Source: Pullichristensenella sp963930055
GTDB lineage: Bacteria > Bacillota > Clostridia > Christensenellales > Aristaeellaceae
Direction of reading: 5' to 3'
Assembly: GCA_963930055.1 (NCBI GenBank)
Contig: CAWVKS010000005.1
Coordinates: forward strand, 119,150-183,149
Length of the DNA: 64,000 nt
How positions within the stretch are numbered: the stretch's first letter is position 1; each line of letters begins with the position of its first letter. Below are positions 52,180 to 62,261 of the stretch, piece after piece. A model generated the notes under the pieces. The model made no database searches and was not told where the DNA came from. It saw only the letters and a program-made list of their open reading frames with translations. The translations under genes were made by a program, and so were the position numbers.

Positions 52180-53210
52180 TCACTTCCATAAAAACGGCGG
52201 ATAGCCGTCCAGGTCGCCGCGCAACGTGCGCGCCAGGAGCAACGCCTGTATGTACGGCACGAGCCCCCAGGCCAGCTTCTCCTTGAGGTAGGGGTGGGTA
52301 ATGACCTCCTGCTTGCGCTCCTGCCAGCGCTTGAGGAAAGCGCGCCGGCCGGCGTCATTGAGAGACACAGCGCCGTTTTCGCGGAAATCGAAGTCGCTTC
52401 GCCCCACTACGCGGTTGTTGATGAGCGTGAGCACAAAGCGGTCGGCCAGGCAGGGACGCAGTTCTTCCATCAGGTCCAGCGCCAGGGATGTGCGCCCGGG
52501 CCGGTCGCGGTGGAGGAAACCCACGTACGCGTCCAGCCCGACGCTTTCCAGCGCGGCGGCGCAATCGTGCGCCAACAGGCTGTAGGCAAAGGACAGCAGG
52601 GCGTTCACCGCGTCCAGCGCGGCCGGCGGCTGCGGCCGGCAAAGGCGAACAGAGGTTTCTCGCCGAGGACCATCTGGTCAAAGACGCCAAAGTAGACGGT
52701 CGCGCCCGCGCCTTCCAGCCCCCGCAGGCTGTCCATGGCCGTCTCCTCCGCGACCTGCGCCAGCAGTCCCTTCAAATGCGTGGAGGCGCCTTCCAGCGCC
52801 GCCGCGTCCACGCGCAGCGCGTGGTCCCGCAGCGTGCGCTCGATGCTCCAGCGTGCGTTGTACACCTTGCCAAAGACCATGCAGCGCGCCAGCAGGCAAC
52901 AGCCCTCCGGGTCGTCCGCCGCCCGATACTGGGCGCGGCGCAGCAGCACGTTGCCGGAACTTTCCCCGCTGACGCGCGCCAAAAACCGCCCCCTTGGCGT
53001 GCAAAAGGCCAAAGACACGTCCCGGCTGGCGCATGCGCCCATCAGGGCTGGCGAAGCGCCGGAATAGGAAAAGGAGACGATGCCGCTAAGCGTATGCAGC
53101 GGATAGCGCGCTACTTCCTGCCGTTCCCGGTTGGCGACCACGTTCTCCCCGTCCAGGGAAAGATAGATGTCCTCGCTGGTGACGAACAGTGTGTTCAGCA
53201 GATGCTTCAT
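52180..53210 (-). CDS. cas1: CRISPR integrase Cas1 (type I-C), one frameshift
   Basis: Corrected length 343 residues, normal for type I-C. The first part (MKHLLNTLFVTSEDIYLSLDGENVV) reads to GRSRRP; then one base is missing in the CGGCCGCGCTGG stretch at about 52617-52622. The next frame continues DAVNALLSFAYSLLAHDC and FRENGAVSLNDAGRRAFL, containing catalytic-site helices, to FLWK at 52180. The start ATG 53210 overlaps the cas4 stop (ATGA). Confidence 0.9.
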
Positions 53211-53870
53211 GGCTGTTCCTCCATCGCCTTTGCAGGTAGCCGGCCACGCTCCCCCGCCGGGTGAGCTGCGGCAGGCACAGGTCTTTCAGGGAACAGGCGT
53301 TGCAGTGTTTCCCCGCTTTTGCCTTGGGCGTGTAGCCGCGGCGGGCGTACTGGCGCATCTCCGCGCAGGCGTCACGGACGGCCCTGCGCAGCTCCGGCGT
53401 AAAATCCACCGCCGTGCGCCGCCGCGGCTCGCCGTAAAACAGCGCGCCCGATGGCACATCGCAGCAGAGCATCTCCTCCAGGCACATGGCCTGCGCGCAC
53501 AGCTGCAATTCGTCGGCGAGATGTTCCTTGGGCTTGCCGCGCTTGTATTCCACGGGATAGGGGAGCCACGTCCCCTCCTCGGCCGCGCAGGGGCACGCCC
53601 TGCGGGTCGGCGCGGAATTCCACCACGTCGCATTTGCCCGATACCCCCAGGGTAGGGAAGCGACGGCGAGGCCGCGGAGAATGAGCGTATCGCACCGCCG
53701 CTCGCGCGCCGCCTCATCGTGCGCGCGGCGGTGCAAAAGGCCGCCCTCCACCGTGCGCAGGTTTTCCTGCCATTGGCCTCGACGTGGATCAGCGCCCATT
53801 GCCGCCGGCAGAAAGCGAAGTGCTGCAACCCGGAGAGCTGGAGGAAGTCCTCGTCGCGGTATGCGCTCAC
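53207..53870 (-). pseudogene. cas4: Cas4 RecB-like exonuclease, four frameshifts
   Basis: Starts GTG 53870 (GTGA overlap with cas7). N-terminal LQLSGLQHFAFCRRQWALIHVE carries the first iron-sulfur Cys; the C-terminal KHCNACSLKDLC carries the other three. Frame changes occur at about 53766-53775, 53640-53660, 53570-53600 and 53230-53236, each one base. Corrected, the pieces give a normal Cas4 of about 221 residues including PYPVEYKRGKPKEH (the RecB-like nuclease EYK) and LQLCAQAMCLEEML. Cas4 trims prespacers for Cas1-Cas2. Confidence 0.85.
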
Positions 53871-54790
53871 CCCATGCGCGTGCAGGTGACGCCGGCGGGA
53901 AGGGCAGCTTCGTCCACCGAGACGGCGTAATCGGCGTAGGAGCGGGCGGGGGCGGCGTCCCGCGCCTCCTTGCGGGCGACCTTTACCGCGTCAAAGAGCT
54001 TCCATGCGGGCGCGCAGCCCAATTCGCTGTCATGGCGGAAAACGATAAGCTCGCGCACGGCCATCTTGCCCCGCGCGGCGGAGCGGTCGTTTTCAAACAT
54101 GTTGAGGATCGCCTGCCACAAAAGCTCCAGGTCATCCTGCGAAAAGCCGGTCGTCTTGCGGGCCAGGTTGGCGGAAATATAGCCCTCGCAGCGGTAGAGG
54201 CCGTAGGGGACGATGTACTTGCGCCCCATCTCGGTGTCCTTGTTCTCGGCGTCCGCCTCCGTGGTGATGCCACGCGGGTGATGGTCACGTCCTGCGGCAC
54301 AACGGGCTCCACGCTGCGGGCAAAGCCCAGCTGCACCGGCCCGCGCACCTGGCCGCAGTTGAGCGCGCCCTTGACCATGGTGGTCATCACGGCGCCGAAG
54401 GTGCGGATATCAAAGAAATTGCTGCACATGAAGTCGCGCACGACGCGGTCCACATCCGTGCCATGCTCCTTCTGCGCCTTGATCTTCTTTTTCAATTCGT
54501 CGTTTTTCATGCCGGCGGCGCCTCGATGCCGGCCTTGAGAAAGCCCTCGTTGTCGCTGCGGTTGAGGGGCACGCCGTCCTTTACGTAGATGCGGTAGCCG
54601 GGCGCGTCCTCCTTTACCGTTTCCACATAGTTGCGGATCTTGCGCTTCAGGCAGACGTCGGTGACGAGGCCCAGACCCGTTTCCGGGTCCACGCGGGGCA
54701 TGTTGCCCGCGTCGGGGTCGCCGTTGGGGTTTCGTTCTCCACATCGAAGAGTATGACGAATTCATAGCGGTTTTTGATGGGCTCGGACAT
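53867..54790 (-). pseudogene. cas7: Cas7 (Csd2) backbone protein, three frameshifts
   Basis: Forms the crRNA-binding backbone of type I-C Cascade. Starts ATG 54790 (SEPIKNRYEFVILFDVENETP). The breaks are: one C missing in the CCCC run near 54729-54735 (then NGDPDAGNMPRVDPETGLG continues), one base near 54505-54513 (then MKNDELKKKIKAQKEH) and one G near 54272 (then ITTEADAENKDTEMGRKYIVPYG). Corrected length about 308 residues. C-terminal YVVSV-type strands end in TCTRMG at 53867. Overlaps cas4 start and lies 1 base after cas8c. Confidence 0.85.
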
Positions 54791-54791
54791 G

Positions 54792-56538
54792 TCAGTTCTC
54801 CTCCTTTTTCTGGTAGCGGGCCTGCGTCTTGTGGTAATAACCCAACTGGAACGCCCCCTGCTGGGGCAGGTTCATGCGGGCGGGGTAGTTTTCGCCGAGG
54901 CGGCTCAACAGGTCGGTGAGCTGTTTGTCCAGGGAAACGGCCAGGCCGGTATTGCTCCCCCGGAGCTTCTTCAAGTGCTTCTGGGCGAGGCTTATGAGCA
55001 GGGGGAAGATGACGGCGGGCGTAGCGGCGGCCGAATTGAAGTACTTGTCCTTGATGGTCGTTTTGACGCCCGGATTGGCCGCGCCCTGGATGGCCTCGAG
55101 TATGGAGAATATCCGGCCAAGCGTGTAGGGGATGTTGGCGCTTTCTTCATTGAGTCCCACGGTCAGAACCTCCTTTGGTACGTCGGGATGGGGATCTTTC
55201 AGGTAATAGGCCTTGAGGATGGCCGCCTTGCCGCGGGTGACCTCCCGCTCGGCGCGTATGCGCAGCGTCACGCCGTTGCGCAGCGTGGCCGGATAGCGCG
55301 TATCGGTGAGGATGGCGCGCACCACCTCGCCGGCAAGCTCTGGGGAAGGGGCCTTGTCGCGCGCCTTTGGGTTTACCGTTTCGTCGAGCAGCTTCCAAAG
55401 CGGCAGCCCCTCAAACGCGTCGTAGCTGGGGCGTACGATTTTCAAACCGCTCCTGGTGCGCCTGGACGTTGCGCAAGAAGCCGCCGAATGTGTTGCGCAG
55501 GAAGAAGCGCACCGACAGGCGGGCGGCGTTGGGCGAAATGCCGAGGATGTAAAAATCCATCCCCGGGTCAAGGCGTTCCGCCTGGAATTCCACCGTTTCG
55601 CCCCGGCACAGCGACCTGACCATGCCGCGCAATTCGCTTTCATCGTAATTTGGCTGCGGCTGCCCCATGGCCGCCCAGCTAAACAGGGACTGGTAGAGGT
55701 CGCCGCCGCCCCTCGCCCAGCAGACCACGGTGGCGTCGCCCACGCGGTAGACGCGCTCCCGGTCGGCAAGAAGGTGGTTGAGCGCGGCGGTGTAGGCAAA
55801 GGCGGCATATTTTCCAGTGGGCGCGTTGAGGTTCTGCTCCTTGCCGTAGGAACAGAAGGCGGGCGCGTTGAAGGACACCAGCGCCGCGCCGCTGCTCTGC
55901 GCGCCGGCGACGTTTTTGATGGCGGGATGGATGCTCTCCACCGGCCCACGTTCGCCTGTGACCAGGCATACGCCCTGGGGCCCGTCCCCGGCGGCGTTGT
56001 AATACGCATCCCATGCCCGCCGCACGTCCGGGTCGTCGCAGGCAAAGCCATCTTCCGTACGCAAGAGCAGGTTCCCGCCGGCGAGTATGCCCTCCAGGGC
56101 TCCTGCAAGGGCGGGGTGTTCCCGCGCGGCTTCCGGCTTCCAGGAGCGGAAGAAGGCCAGGATCGCCCGCGCGGCGGGGGAATCCACGCGTCCAACAGCC
56201 GCCCGTGCAGCGTCGCGCAGGCTTCGAAGCACTCCCGTGCCCTTTCCGGCCTGCCCTTGTCGTCGATTCCCAGCATGTAGCTGGAATTGTCACAGAGGAA
56301 ATTGGCGGCCACGCCTACCGTCCGCTTCACGGGCGCGGGGAGGGACATGACGCGCGGCGCAAGCAACCGCCTTTTTTCCCCGCATCTGCTCTGTCTGCAC
56401 GCTGACGGCCTGCTTGAGCGCCCCGTCGCCGTCGATCAACAGGGCGTAGGAAACCTTCACCGGCGCCCAACCGGGCGCGGCGATCTTCCCTTTCTGTTCG
56501 AGCGCGCGGTAATACTCGGTAAGCGCCTGCAAGATCAT
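54792..56538 (-). pseudogene. cas8c: Cas8c (Csd1) large subunit, three frameshifts
   Basis: Large subunit of the type I-C effector, responsible for PAM recognition. Starts ATG 56538 (MILQALTEYYRALEQKGKI). Breaks: an extra A in the A6 run at 56372-56377 (plus T), one G missing near 56187, one extra T near 55444-55446. Corrected length is about 581 residues, near the family norm. Typical segments: NFLCDNSSYMLGID, FNAPAFCSYGKEQNLNAP, TVVCWARG and the C-terminal YLKDPHPDVPKEVLTV. Overlaps cas5 by ATGA. Confidence 0.85.
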
Positions 56539-57203
56539 CCGCGCACCTCCCCGCTGTCCCGCGCCGGCACATGCAGCACGCCGTTTTCCAACTTCGCGCG
56601 GAAAAACAGGGGCTTGATGTCCGTCGGGTCGCTATAGTCCATGTCGTAGAGCATCCAGCCCAGGTCGCGCGTCTGTCCCCGCAGCTCCTCCGGGCAGGGC
56701 GGCAGTTCGTCGCACCAGCGGAACTGGGCGGGGAATTCCCGGCAGCCGAAGCAGGGCTGGTGGTAAAACTGCCCGTTGCGGATGCGGCGCCTGGCGATGT
56801 CCTGGAATTTTCCCGCGTTGTCCCCCGGCGCGGCCTTTTCGGGGAGAATGTCGAAGTGCGCCTCGATGACGTAGCGCACGTCGCGCAAAAGCAGCGCCGC
56901 GCGTTGTTGTATGTCGTCCGCGGTGCACAGATACAGCTCGCCCTTGCCCCGCTCCATCGCGGTGCGGGCGGCGCGGGCGGAAATGGTGGACTTGACCTCG
57001 TTGCGCCGCAGGTTGGAAAAGCGGATGGGGGAGCAGACGTGTATGCGGTCGACGACCCAGCGCATCCCTGGGTGCCAGTAGATGGCCTCCACCAGCCCGC
57101 GCGCAGCCGACGGCGTGATCACATCGTAGCTCACCCGTTCCACTTTCATCTCCGGGCGGCTGAAGAGGGCATAGTCGCCCCAGACCTCCAGGGAGATCGG
57201 CAT
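56535..57203 (-). CDS. cas5: Cas5c, type I-C pre-crRNA processing endonuclease
   Basis: 222 residues, intact. N-terminal ISLEVWGDYALFSRPEMKVERVSYDVITPSAARGL is the characteristic Cas5c (Cas5d) region; it replaces Cas6 and cleaves repeats of the array. AAGGAG lies 8 bases before ATG 57203. The first gene of the second half of the operon; a promoter lies in the 85-base AT-rich gap to cas3. Confidence 0.92.
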   Translation of the reverse strand: MPISLEVWGDYALFSRPEMKVERVSYDVITPSAARGLVEAIYWHPGMRWVVDRIHVCSPIRFSNLRRNEVKSTISARAARTAMERGKGELYLCTADDIQQRAALLLRDVRYVIEAHFDILPEKAAPGDNAGKFQDIARRRIRNGQFYHQPCFGCREFPAQFRWCDELPPCPEELRGQTRDLGWMLYDMDYSDPTDIKPLFFRAKLENGVLHVPARDSGEVRG

Positions 57204-57256
57204 GGCATTCACTCCTTTTTAAGCCGGAACAAAAACAGGGACAGGAGACGGTTGCA

Positions 57257-57284
57257 ATTTTAACATAAATTCTAAAAAAATCAA
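57257..57284 (-). promoter_or_regulatory. Possible internal promoter of cas5-cas2
   Basis: Minus strand TTGATT (57284-57279), 16-base spacer, TAAAAT (57262-57257) preceded by TGT (extended -10 type). Lies in the AT-rich gap between cas3 and cas5. Confidence 0.5.
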
Positions 57285-57288
57285 TATA

Positions 57289-59444
57289 TTACACAAACAA
57301 ACTTTTCCCGCCCTCCGCGTCCATCGCCAGCCCGGTCCTGTCCGAATACAACGTCAGGGTCGGCCAACGCGAACGAGCCGTCCGCCAACCGCTCGACCGC
57401 GCCGGACCTGTCCAGCGCCTCGAATTGCCGCTCATAGACGGATACGCCATACTGTCCCAACCGGCGGTAAAGCCCCCCGCCCGCCCTCGCCATCGCGCAG
57501 GCGCCCCACGAGTTCCTTGCCTTCGCCGATGGGGATGTATATGGTCACGGTGGGGTCGTCAATGAGGCGGAAGCGCTCCGACACGGTGCGGAAAGGGAAA
57601 AATTCTGACTCCATCAGGGGCAGTATGCCGCGGATATCCTGCGCCTCCTCGCCCTTCAAGTCCAACAGGGCACTGAAGTAGGCATGGACGGCCTCGCGGG
57701 AGGCAATGTCCTCAAAACGCTCCAGCACCATCCGCCCCGCGCCGATGGCAGTCTCGAACAGGCGCGGCGGACGCCCCTCGCCCTGAAAGAGCGTGACGAC
57801 GCTTTCTTCCGGGGCGCGCTTCCCCTCGCGGTTGCAGCGCCCCGCGGCCTGCAACAGGGAATCCAGCCCCGCCTCCTCGCGGTACGCCGCCGGAAAGTCC
57901 ACGTCCACGCCCGCCTCGATCAGCGATGTGGAGACCACGCGGCAGGGAAGGCCTTCCTTGAGCCGCCTGCGTACCTCGTCCAGCACCGCGCGGCGATGGA
58001 CGGGGCACATCAGCGTGGAGAGGTGGAAGCTCCCCTCGCCGGGGAGTTTTTCAAACACCTCCCGGGCGGCCTTTCGCGTGTTGACGACGCACAATACCTG
58101 CGCGTGCGCCCGCAACTCCCCGGCCAGCGCCTCCCAGGACAGGCGCCCCGCGCGACGGAAGGTCACGCGGCGGAAGGCGTCCCGATCCGATGCCGCCACG
58201 GGGCAGAGCTCCTCCTGGGCAAGCTCTGGCGCGAAAGAGCGGATGATGGGGGACAGGGCGGGCTGCGTGGCGGTGCAGAGCACGGCGGAGACGCCGTAAT
58301 GCCGCACCAGCTGGGCGATGGCCCATACGCAGGGGCGCAGGTAGGGCAAGGGCAACATCTGCGCTTCGTCGAAGATGATCGCGCTTTTTGCGAGATTGTG
58401 GAGCTTGCGGCACTGGGAGGGCTTGCAGGAGAACAGCGATTCAAAGAACTGCACCGCCGTCGTCACCACCACGGGCGTCTCCAGGTTTCGCAAGAGCGCG
58501 TGAAACGCTCCGTCTCCGGGGTGGAGGCTTCGTTTTCCTCCATCTCGAAGGTTGCGCCGGAGTGGTGCTCCAACACGTTGTTTTCCCCGAGGATCCCGCG
58601 GAAGGTCGCGGCGGTCTGTTCGATGATGGAGGTATAGGGATGACATACACCACGCGCTTCAGCCCCCGCGCCCGCGCCTGCGCCAACGCGAAGGCCAGGG
58701 AGGCGACCGTCTTGCCGCCGCCGGTGGGCACCGTCAGCGTGTACAGCCCGGGCGCGCGCCGCCGCCCCTCGCGCATGCAGGTTTCCAGGATGGCGCAGCG
58801 CCGGGCGTTGAGCGCCCCCTGGGGCGGGAACTAGGCGGAGACGTGCGCCTGCAGCCGCGCCCAGAGCGTCTCCATGCTGTCCGCATCGACGGCGCGCCGT
58901 GGATAGCCGTCCATGAACGCGGAGGTGTCGGTATAGTCCGCGTCCACCAGGCAGGAAAACAGCATGCGGGTGAAAAACATCCCCGCCAGCTTGTCCTTTA
59001 CCGCATAGTCCGGCGGCACGGACAGGTCGGGCAGCGGCGATCCCTCCGGCCAGCCGGCGGGCGCTTCCAGCCTGCCTTCGGCAGCCCGCCTTATGCGGCC
59101 GAAAAACGTGCCTGTTTCCGGCCCGTCGCCCCGCCGCCGCCGTCCGGCAATCCTCCATGATGTCCCGCCACAGCGAAGGCGACGAAGAGCTGCCCGCGCT
59201 TCATGCACTCGAACGCCCCGGCGGTGGAGTGGTCCACCTTTGGCCCGTTTTCCAGCAACCGGCGCTGGAAGCCGTCGGTACACTTCCCGCGTCGTGGGTC
59301 AGCCCGGCAAGCCTTCCCTGCGTTGCCGCCCCCGAAATCCGCGGCGAAGCCGGAACACTTTTCCGCGGTCCCCTGCAAGTGTTCCGATACGGTCTGTTTC
59401 CGCCCGTCCTTTGACAAATGGGCGATGTATGGATGCAAAGACAT
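57289..59444 (-). pseudogene. cas3: Cas3 helicase-nuclease, about seven frameshifts and one in-frame stop
   Basis: ATG 59444 (MSLHPYIAHLSKDGRKQTVSEHL; AAGGAG upstream). The N-terminal HD nuclease (GLTHD; AGHHGGLPDGGG) is followed by the SF2 helicase with Walker A PTGGGKT, DEAH-type FDEAQMLP, TATQPAL and motif VI QAAGRCNREG. The C-terminus ends in GKSLFV (TAA 57289). Breaks at about 59326, 59290, 59130, 58637, 58505, 57489 and 57350, plus an in-frame TAG at 58831-58833 between HD and helicase parts. Corrected size about 718 residues. Effector nuclease of the type I-C system. Confidence 0.85.
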
Positions 59445-59477
59445 CGGCAGCACTCCTTGTCCATCCTGGAGATTACA

Positions 59478-59488
59478 TAATTGTAATA
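59478..59488. promoter_or_regulatory. Palindrome downstream of the cas3 -10 box
   Basis: TTGTAATACAA (minus TTGTATTACAA) is a perfect 11-bp palindrome just downstream of the cas promoter -10, a possible operator for cas regulation. Position is to within a few bases. Confidence 0.4.
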
Positions 59489-59491
59489 CAA

Positions 59492-59519
59492 ATTATACAC
59501 AAAAGGGGAGGAGAGTCAA
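59492..59519 (-). promoter_or_regulatory. Promoter of the cas operon
   Basis: Minus strand TTGACT (59519-59514), 16-base spacer, TATAAT (59497-59492). About 45 bases before the cas3 start. Confidence 0.7.
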
Positions 59520-59571
59520 GACGACGCCCCCGCGCCGAAGGCGCGTCCCAAGGCATTTTCCACGTCGCGCA

Positions 59572-59612
59572 AAAACAAAGGGAAACCCCGCCGCCCCGCG
59601 ACGTGGCTTCCC
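59572..59612 (-). terminator. Terminator of the ltaE-aroE operon
   Basis: Minus strand arms GGGAAGCC (59612-59605) and GGTTTCCC (59587-59580), then a T-rich tail TTTGTTTTT. One mismatch in the stem. Confidence 0.5.
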
Positions 59613-59642
59613 CTGTACTTTTGTAAAAACGGCTGACGCCCT

Positions 59643-60493
59643 TTAACTGTCGAACTCGCCCTTGAGCGCGTCGAACATGGCCGTAAACGGCGCTTCCTCG
59701 CCCGTCCAGAGGGTGAAGTTGCGCGCGCCCTGGCATACCAGCATGCCCAGCCCCGTGATGGCCTTGGCGCCGCGGGCGCGGGCTTCGCGCAAAAACGGCG
59801 GCCATTCGGGGTTGAACACCACATCCGAGACCACCATGCCCGGGCGGATGCCGTCGTAGTCGATGTCCGGCTTTTCGCCGACATTGGGGGCAAGCCCCAC
59901 GCAGGTGGCGTTGATGAGTATGTCGCATTCGGGGATCTGCACCGTGCCCTCCCAGGGCAGGTATTCCGCCGCACAGGGCGTGTTTTCCACGATCACGCGC
60001 ACAAGCTCTTCGCCGCGCTCGCGGTTGCGGTTGACGACGGTGATGTGCCTGGCGCCGGCCAGCGCGCATTCCACGCCGATGGCCTTGCCCGCGCCGCCCG
60101 CGCCGAGCAGGACGATCTTCTTCCCCTCGATGGGCGCGCCCTGCATCTGCATGGCTTCGACAAACCCCTTGCCGTCGGTGTTTTCGCCGATGTAACAGCC
60201 GTTTTCCTCATACACGGTGTTCACCGCGCCGATGATGCGCGCCGCCTCGCTCATGCCGTCCAAAAAGGGGATGACGCGCACCTTGTGGGGCATGGTGAGA
60301 TTGAACCCTTCATGTGCAACGCACGCGCGCCGGCGATGGCCGCGCCCAGCGCCTCGGGCAGCACCTTCGCGGTGATGTAGCGGTAGTTGAGACCCTTGGC
60401 GCGGAAACCCGCCTCCTCCATCACGCCCGTGGGGTTGTCGTCCACGGGGTCGCCGAATACGCCGACCAGTTCGGCGCGGTAATTCTTGGCCAT
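59643..60493 (-). CDS. aroE: Shikimate dehydrogenase, one frameshift
   Basis: Reduces 3-dehydroshikimate with NADPH. N-terminal substrate part (ELVGVFGDPVDDNPTGVMEEAGFRAKGLNYRYI) joins NLTMPHK once a missing G at about 60304-60307 is restored; the nucleotide-binding part has VLLGAGGAGKAIGVECALAGA and INATCVGLAPN. Corrected length 283 residues. ATG 60493 lies 1 base after the ltaE stop. The enzyme class is clear, but paralogues acting on quinate or other shikimate analogues share these motifs. Confidence 0.85.
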
Positions 60494-60494
60494 G

Positions 60495-61527
60495 TTATCC
60501 TCTCCTTATGTCGCTGATGAGCCTGTCCACGTCCTCTTCGCGCGTAGCCCAGCTTGTGCAGATGCGCACTGCCGAGCGCGCTTTATCCACGCGGCACTGG
60601 TAGGAAAAGGCGTATTCCTCGCCAAGCCGCGCGAGCTGCTGATCGGGAAAAATGGGGAACTGCTGGTTGGTGGGGCTGTCGATATAGAATTCGCAGCCCA
60701 TTTCCGTCAGCGCCGCCTTGAGCTTCATTGCCAGTCCCACCGCGTGGCGGGAGAGGTCAAAGTAGAGACCGTCGCGCAAAAGCTCGGCGAACTGTATGCC
60801 CAACAGCCGCCCCTTGGCCAGCATGCCGCCGCGCTGCTTGATCTGGTAGCGGAAATCGCGCTTGAGCGCCTCGTTGCGGATGACCACGGCCTCGCCAAAG
60901 AGCGCGCCCTGCTTGGTGCCGCCGATGTAGAACACGTCCGCCGTCTCCGCCAGGAAGGGCAGCGTCACGTCGTTTTCCGGCGAGGCCAGGCCGTAGCCCA
61001 GCCGCGCGCCGTCAAGGAAGAGCAAAAGCCCGTATTCGTCACAGACATTGCGCAGCGCCGCCAGCTCCGCGCGGGAGTAGATGGTGCCCAGCTCCGAGGG
61101 GCTGGAGACATACACCGCCCCCGGCTGCACCATGTGCTCAAGGAGGCGTCGGCGTAGTGCGCGCGCAAAGCTCCGCCACCGCCCCGGCGCGCAGCTTGCC
61201 GTTTTCGTGGGGATGCACAGGCACCTTGTGGCCGCAGGCCTCGATGGAGCCCGTCTCGTGCACGGCGATGTGGCCCGCGTCGGTGGAAACGACGCCCTGC
61301 CACGGACGCAGCGCCGCCGAGAGCACGGTCAAATTGGCCTGCGTGCCGCCCATCAGGAAGTGCACGTCCAAATCGTCCCGCCCGCACAGGCCGCGGATGA
61401 TGTCCGCCGCCTCGCGGCAGTATTCATCCTCGCCGTAGCCCGGCGTCTGCACAAGGTTCGTCTCCTGCAGGCGCTTGAGTATGCGCGGATGCGCGCCCTC
61501 GCCGTAATCGCAGTTGAAGCGTATCAA
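60495..61527 (-). CDS. Threonine aldolase-like beta-eliminating lyase, two frameshifts
   Basis: PLP-dependent fold-type I enzyme. N-terminal MIRFNCDYGEGAHPRILKRL and FLMGGTQANLTVLSAALRPW (PLP phosphate grip). C-terminal YSRAELAALRNVCDEYGLLLFLDGARLGYGL and FYIGGTKQGALFGEAVV with the catalytic Lys in TKQG. The frame changes at about 61161 and 61142, one base missing each time; corrected, HYADASLEHMVQPGAVYVS is continuous. Length about 344 residues, normal for low-specificity L-threonine aldolase. It heads a two-gene operon with aroE. Confidence 0.85.
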
Positions 61528-61562
61528 ACCGACCTCCGCCTTTCGGGGATATGATATTTGTT

Positions 61563-61590
61563 ATTCTATCACAGTATCCAAAGATTTCAA
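61563..61590 (-). promoter_or_regulatory. Promoter of the ltaE-aroE operon
   Basis: Minus strand TTGAAA (61590-61585), 16-base spacer, TAGAAT (61568-61563). Confidence 0.55.
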
Positions 61591-61631
61591 CGATGCAACA
61601 AAAGAAGCGCCATTCGCAAAAAGAAAACCGG

Positions 61632-61660
61632 TTGACCGGATGCGGGGGGCGTGCTATGCT
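61632..61660 (+). promoter_or_regulatory. Promoter of bioY
   Basis: TTGACC at 61632-61637, 17-base spacer, TATGCT at 61655-61660. GGGAGG follows immediately. No BirA operator was recognised. Confidence 0.7.
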
Positions 61661-61676
61661 GTAGCGGGAGGTGCAG

Positions 61677-62225
61677 ATGATGCAAAAGAGAGTGGATGCC
61701 CGGCGGATGACCCATGTGGCGCTGTGCGCCGTGCTCATCGCCGTCTGTTCGTGGATCACCGTCCCCGCGGCGGTGCCCTTTACGCTGCAAACATTCGCCG
61801 TATTCACATCCTGCGCGCTCCTGGGCGGCAGCGGCGGCCTGTGCGCCGTGGCGCTCTATATGCTGTTGGGCGCGGTAGGCCTGCCGGTGTTCTCCGGCTT
61901 TGGCGCGGGCGTGGGCGTGCTCCTTGGCCCCACCGGCGGCTATATCCTCGGCTTTGTCTTTGCGGCGCTTGCCATGTGGGGCGTGGAGGCGAAGTTTGGC
62001 AGGGGTATGGCCGCGCGCGTTATCGGCATGGCGCTTGGCCTCGTCCTCTGTTATGCCTTCGGCACGGCGTGGTTCATGACCGTCTACACGCGCGCGAACG
62101 GCCCCATCGCGCTGGGCGCGGCGCTCTCCATGTGCGTTTTTCCCTTTATTGTGCCGGACTGTGTGAAGATCGCCCTTGCGGCGCTTGTCTCTGCGCGCCT
62201 TGCGCCGCTTCTGGCCAGGCGCTGA
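61677..62225 (+). CDS. bioY: Biotin ECF transporter S component
   Basis: About 182 residues with six helices. BioY signatures: VPFTLQTFAVFTSCALLGG near residue 30, LGAVGLPVFSGFGAGVGVLLGPTGGYILGF and the C-terminal VPDCVKIALAALV. It captures biotin for an ECF module encoded elsewhere. ATG 61677 or 61680 both fit GGGAGG. No biotin biosynthesis genes in the window. Confidence 0.92.
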   Translation: MMQKRVDARRMTHVALCAVLIAVCSWITVPAAVPFTLQTFAVFTSCALLGGSGGLCAVALYMLLGAVGLPVFSGFGAGVGVLLGPTGGYILGFVFAALAMWGVEAKFGRGMAARVIGMALGLVLCYAFGTAWFMTVYTRANGPIALGAALSMCVFPFIVPDCVKIALAALVSARLAPLLARR

Positions 62226-62261
62226 GGGGCGGATGCCGCGCGGGAAGAAAGGAAAGTATAT

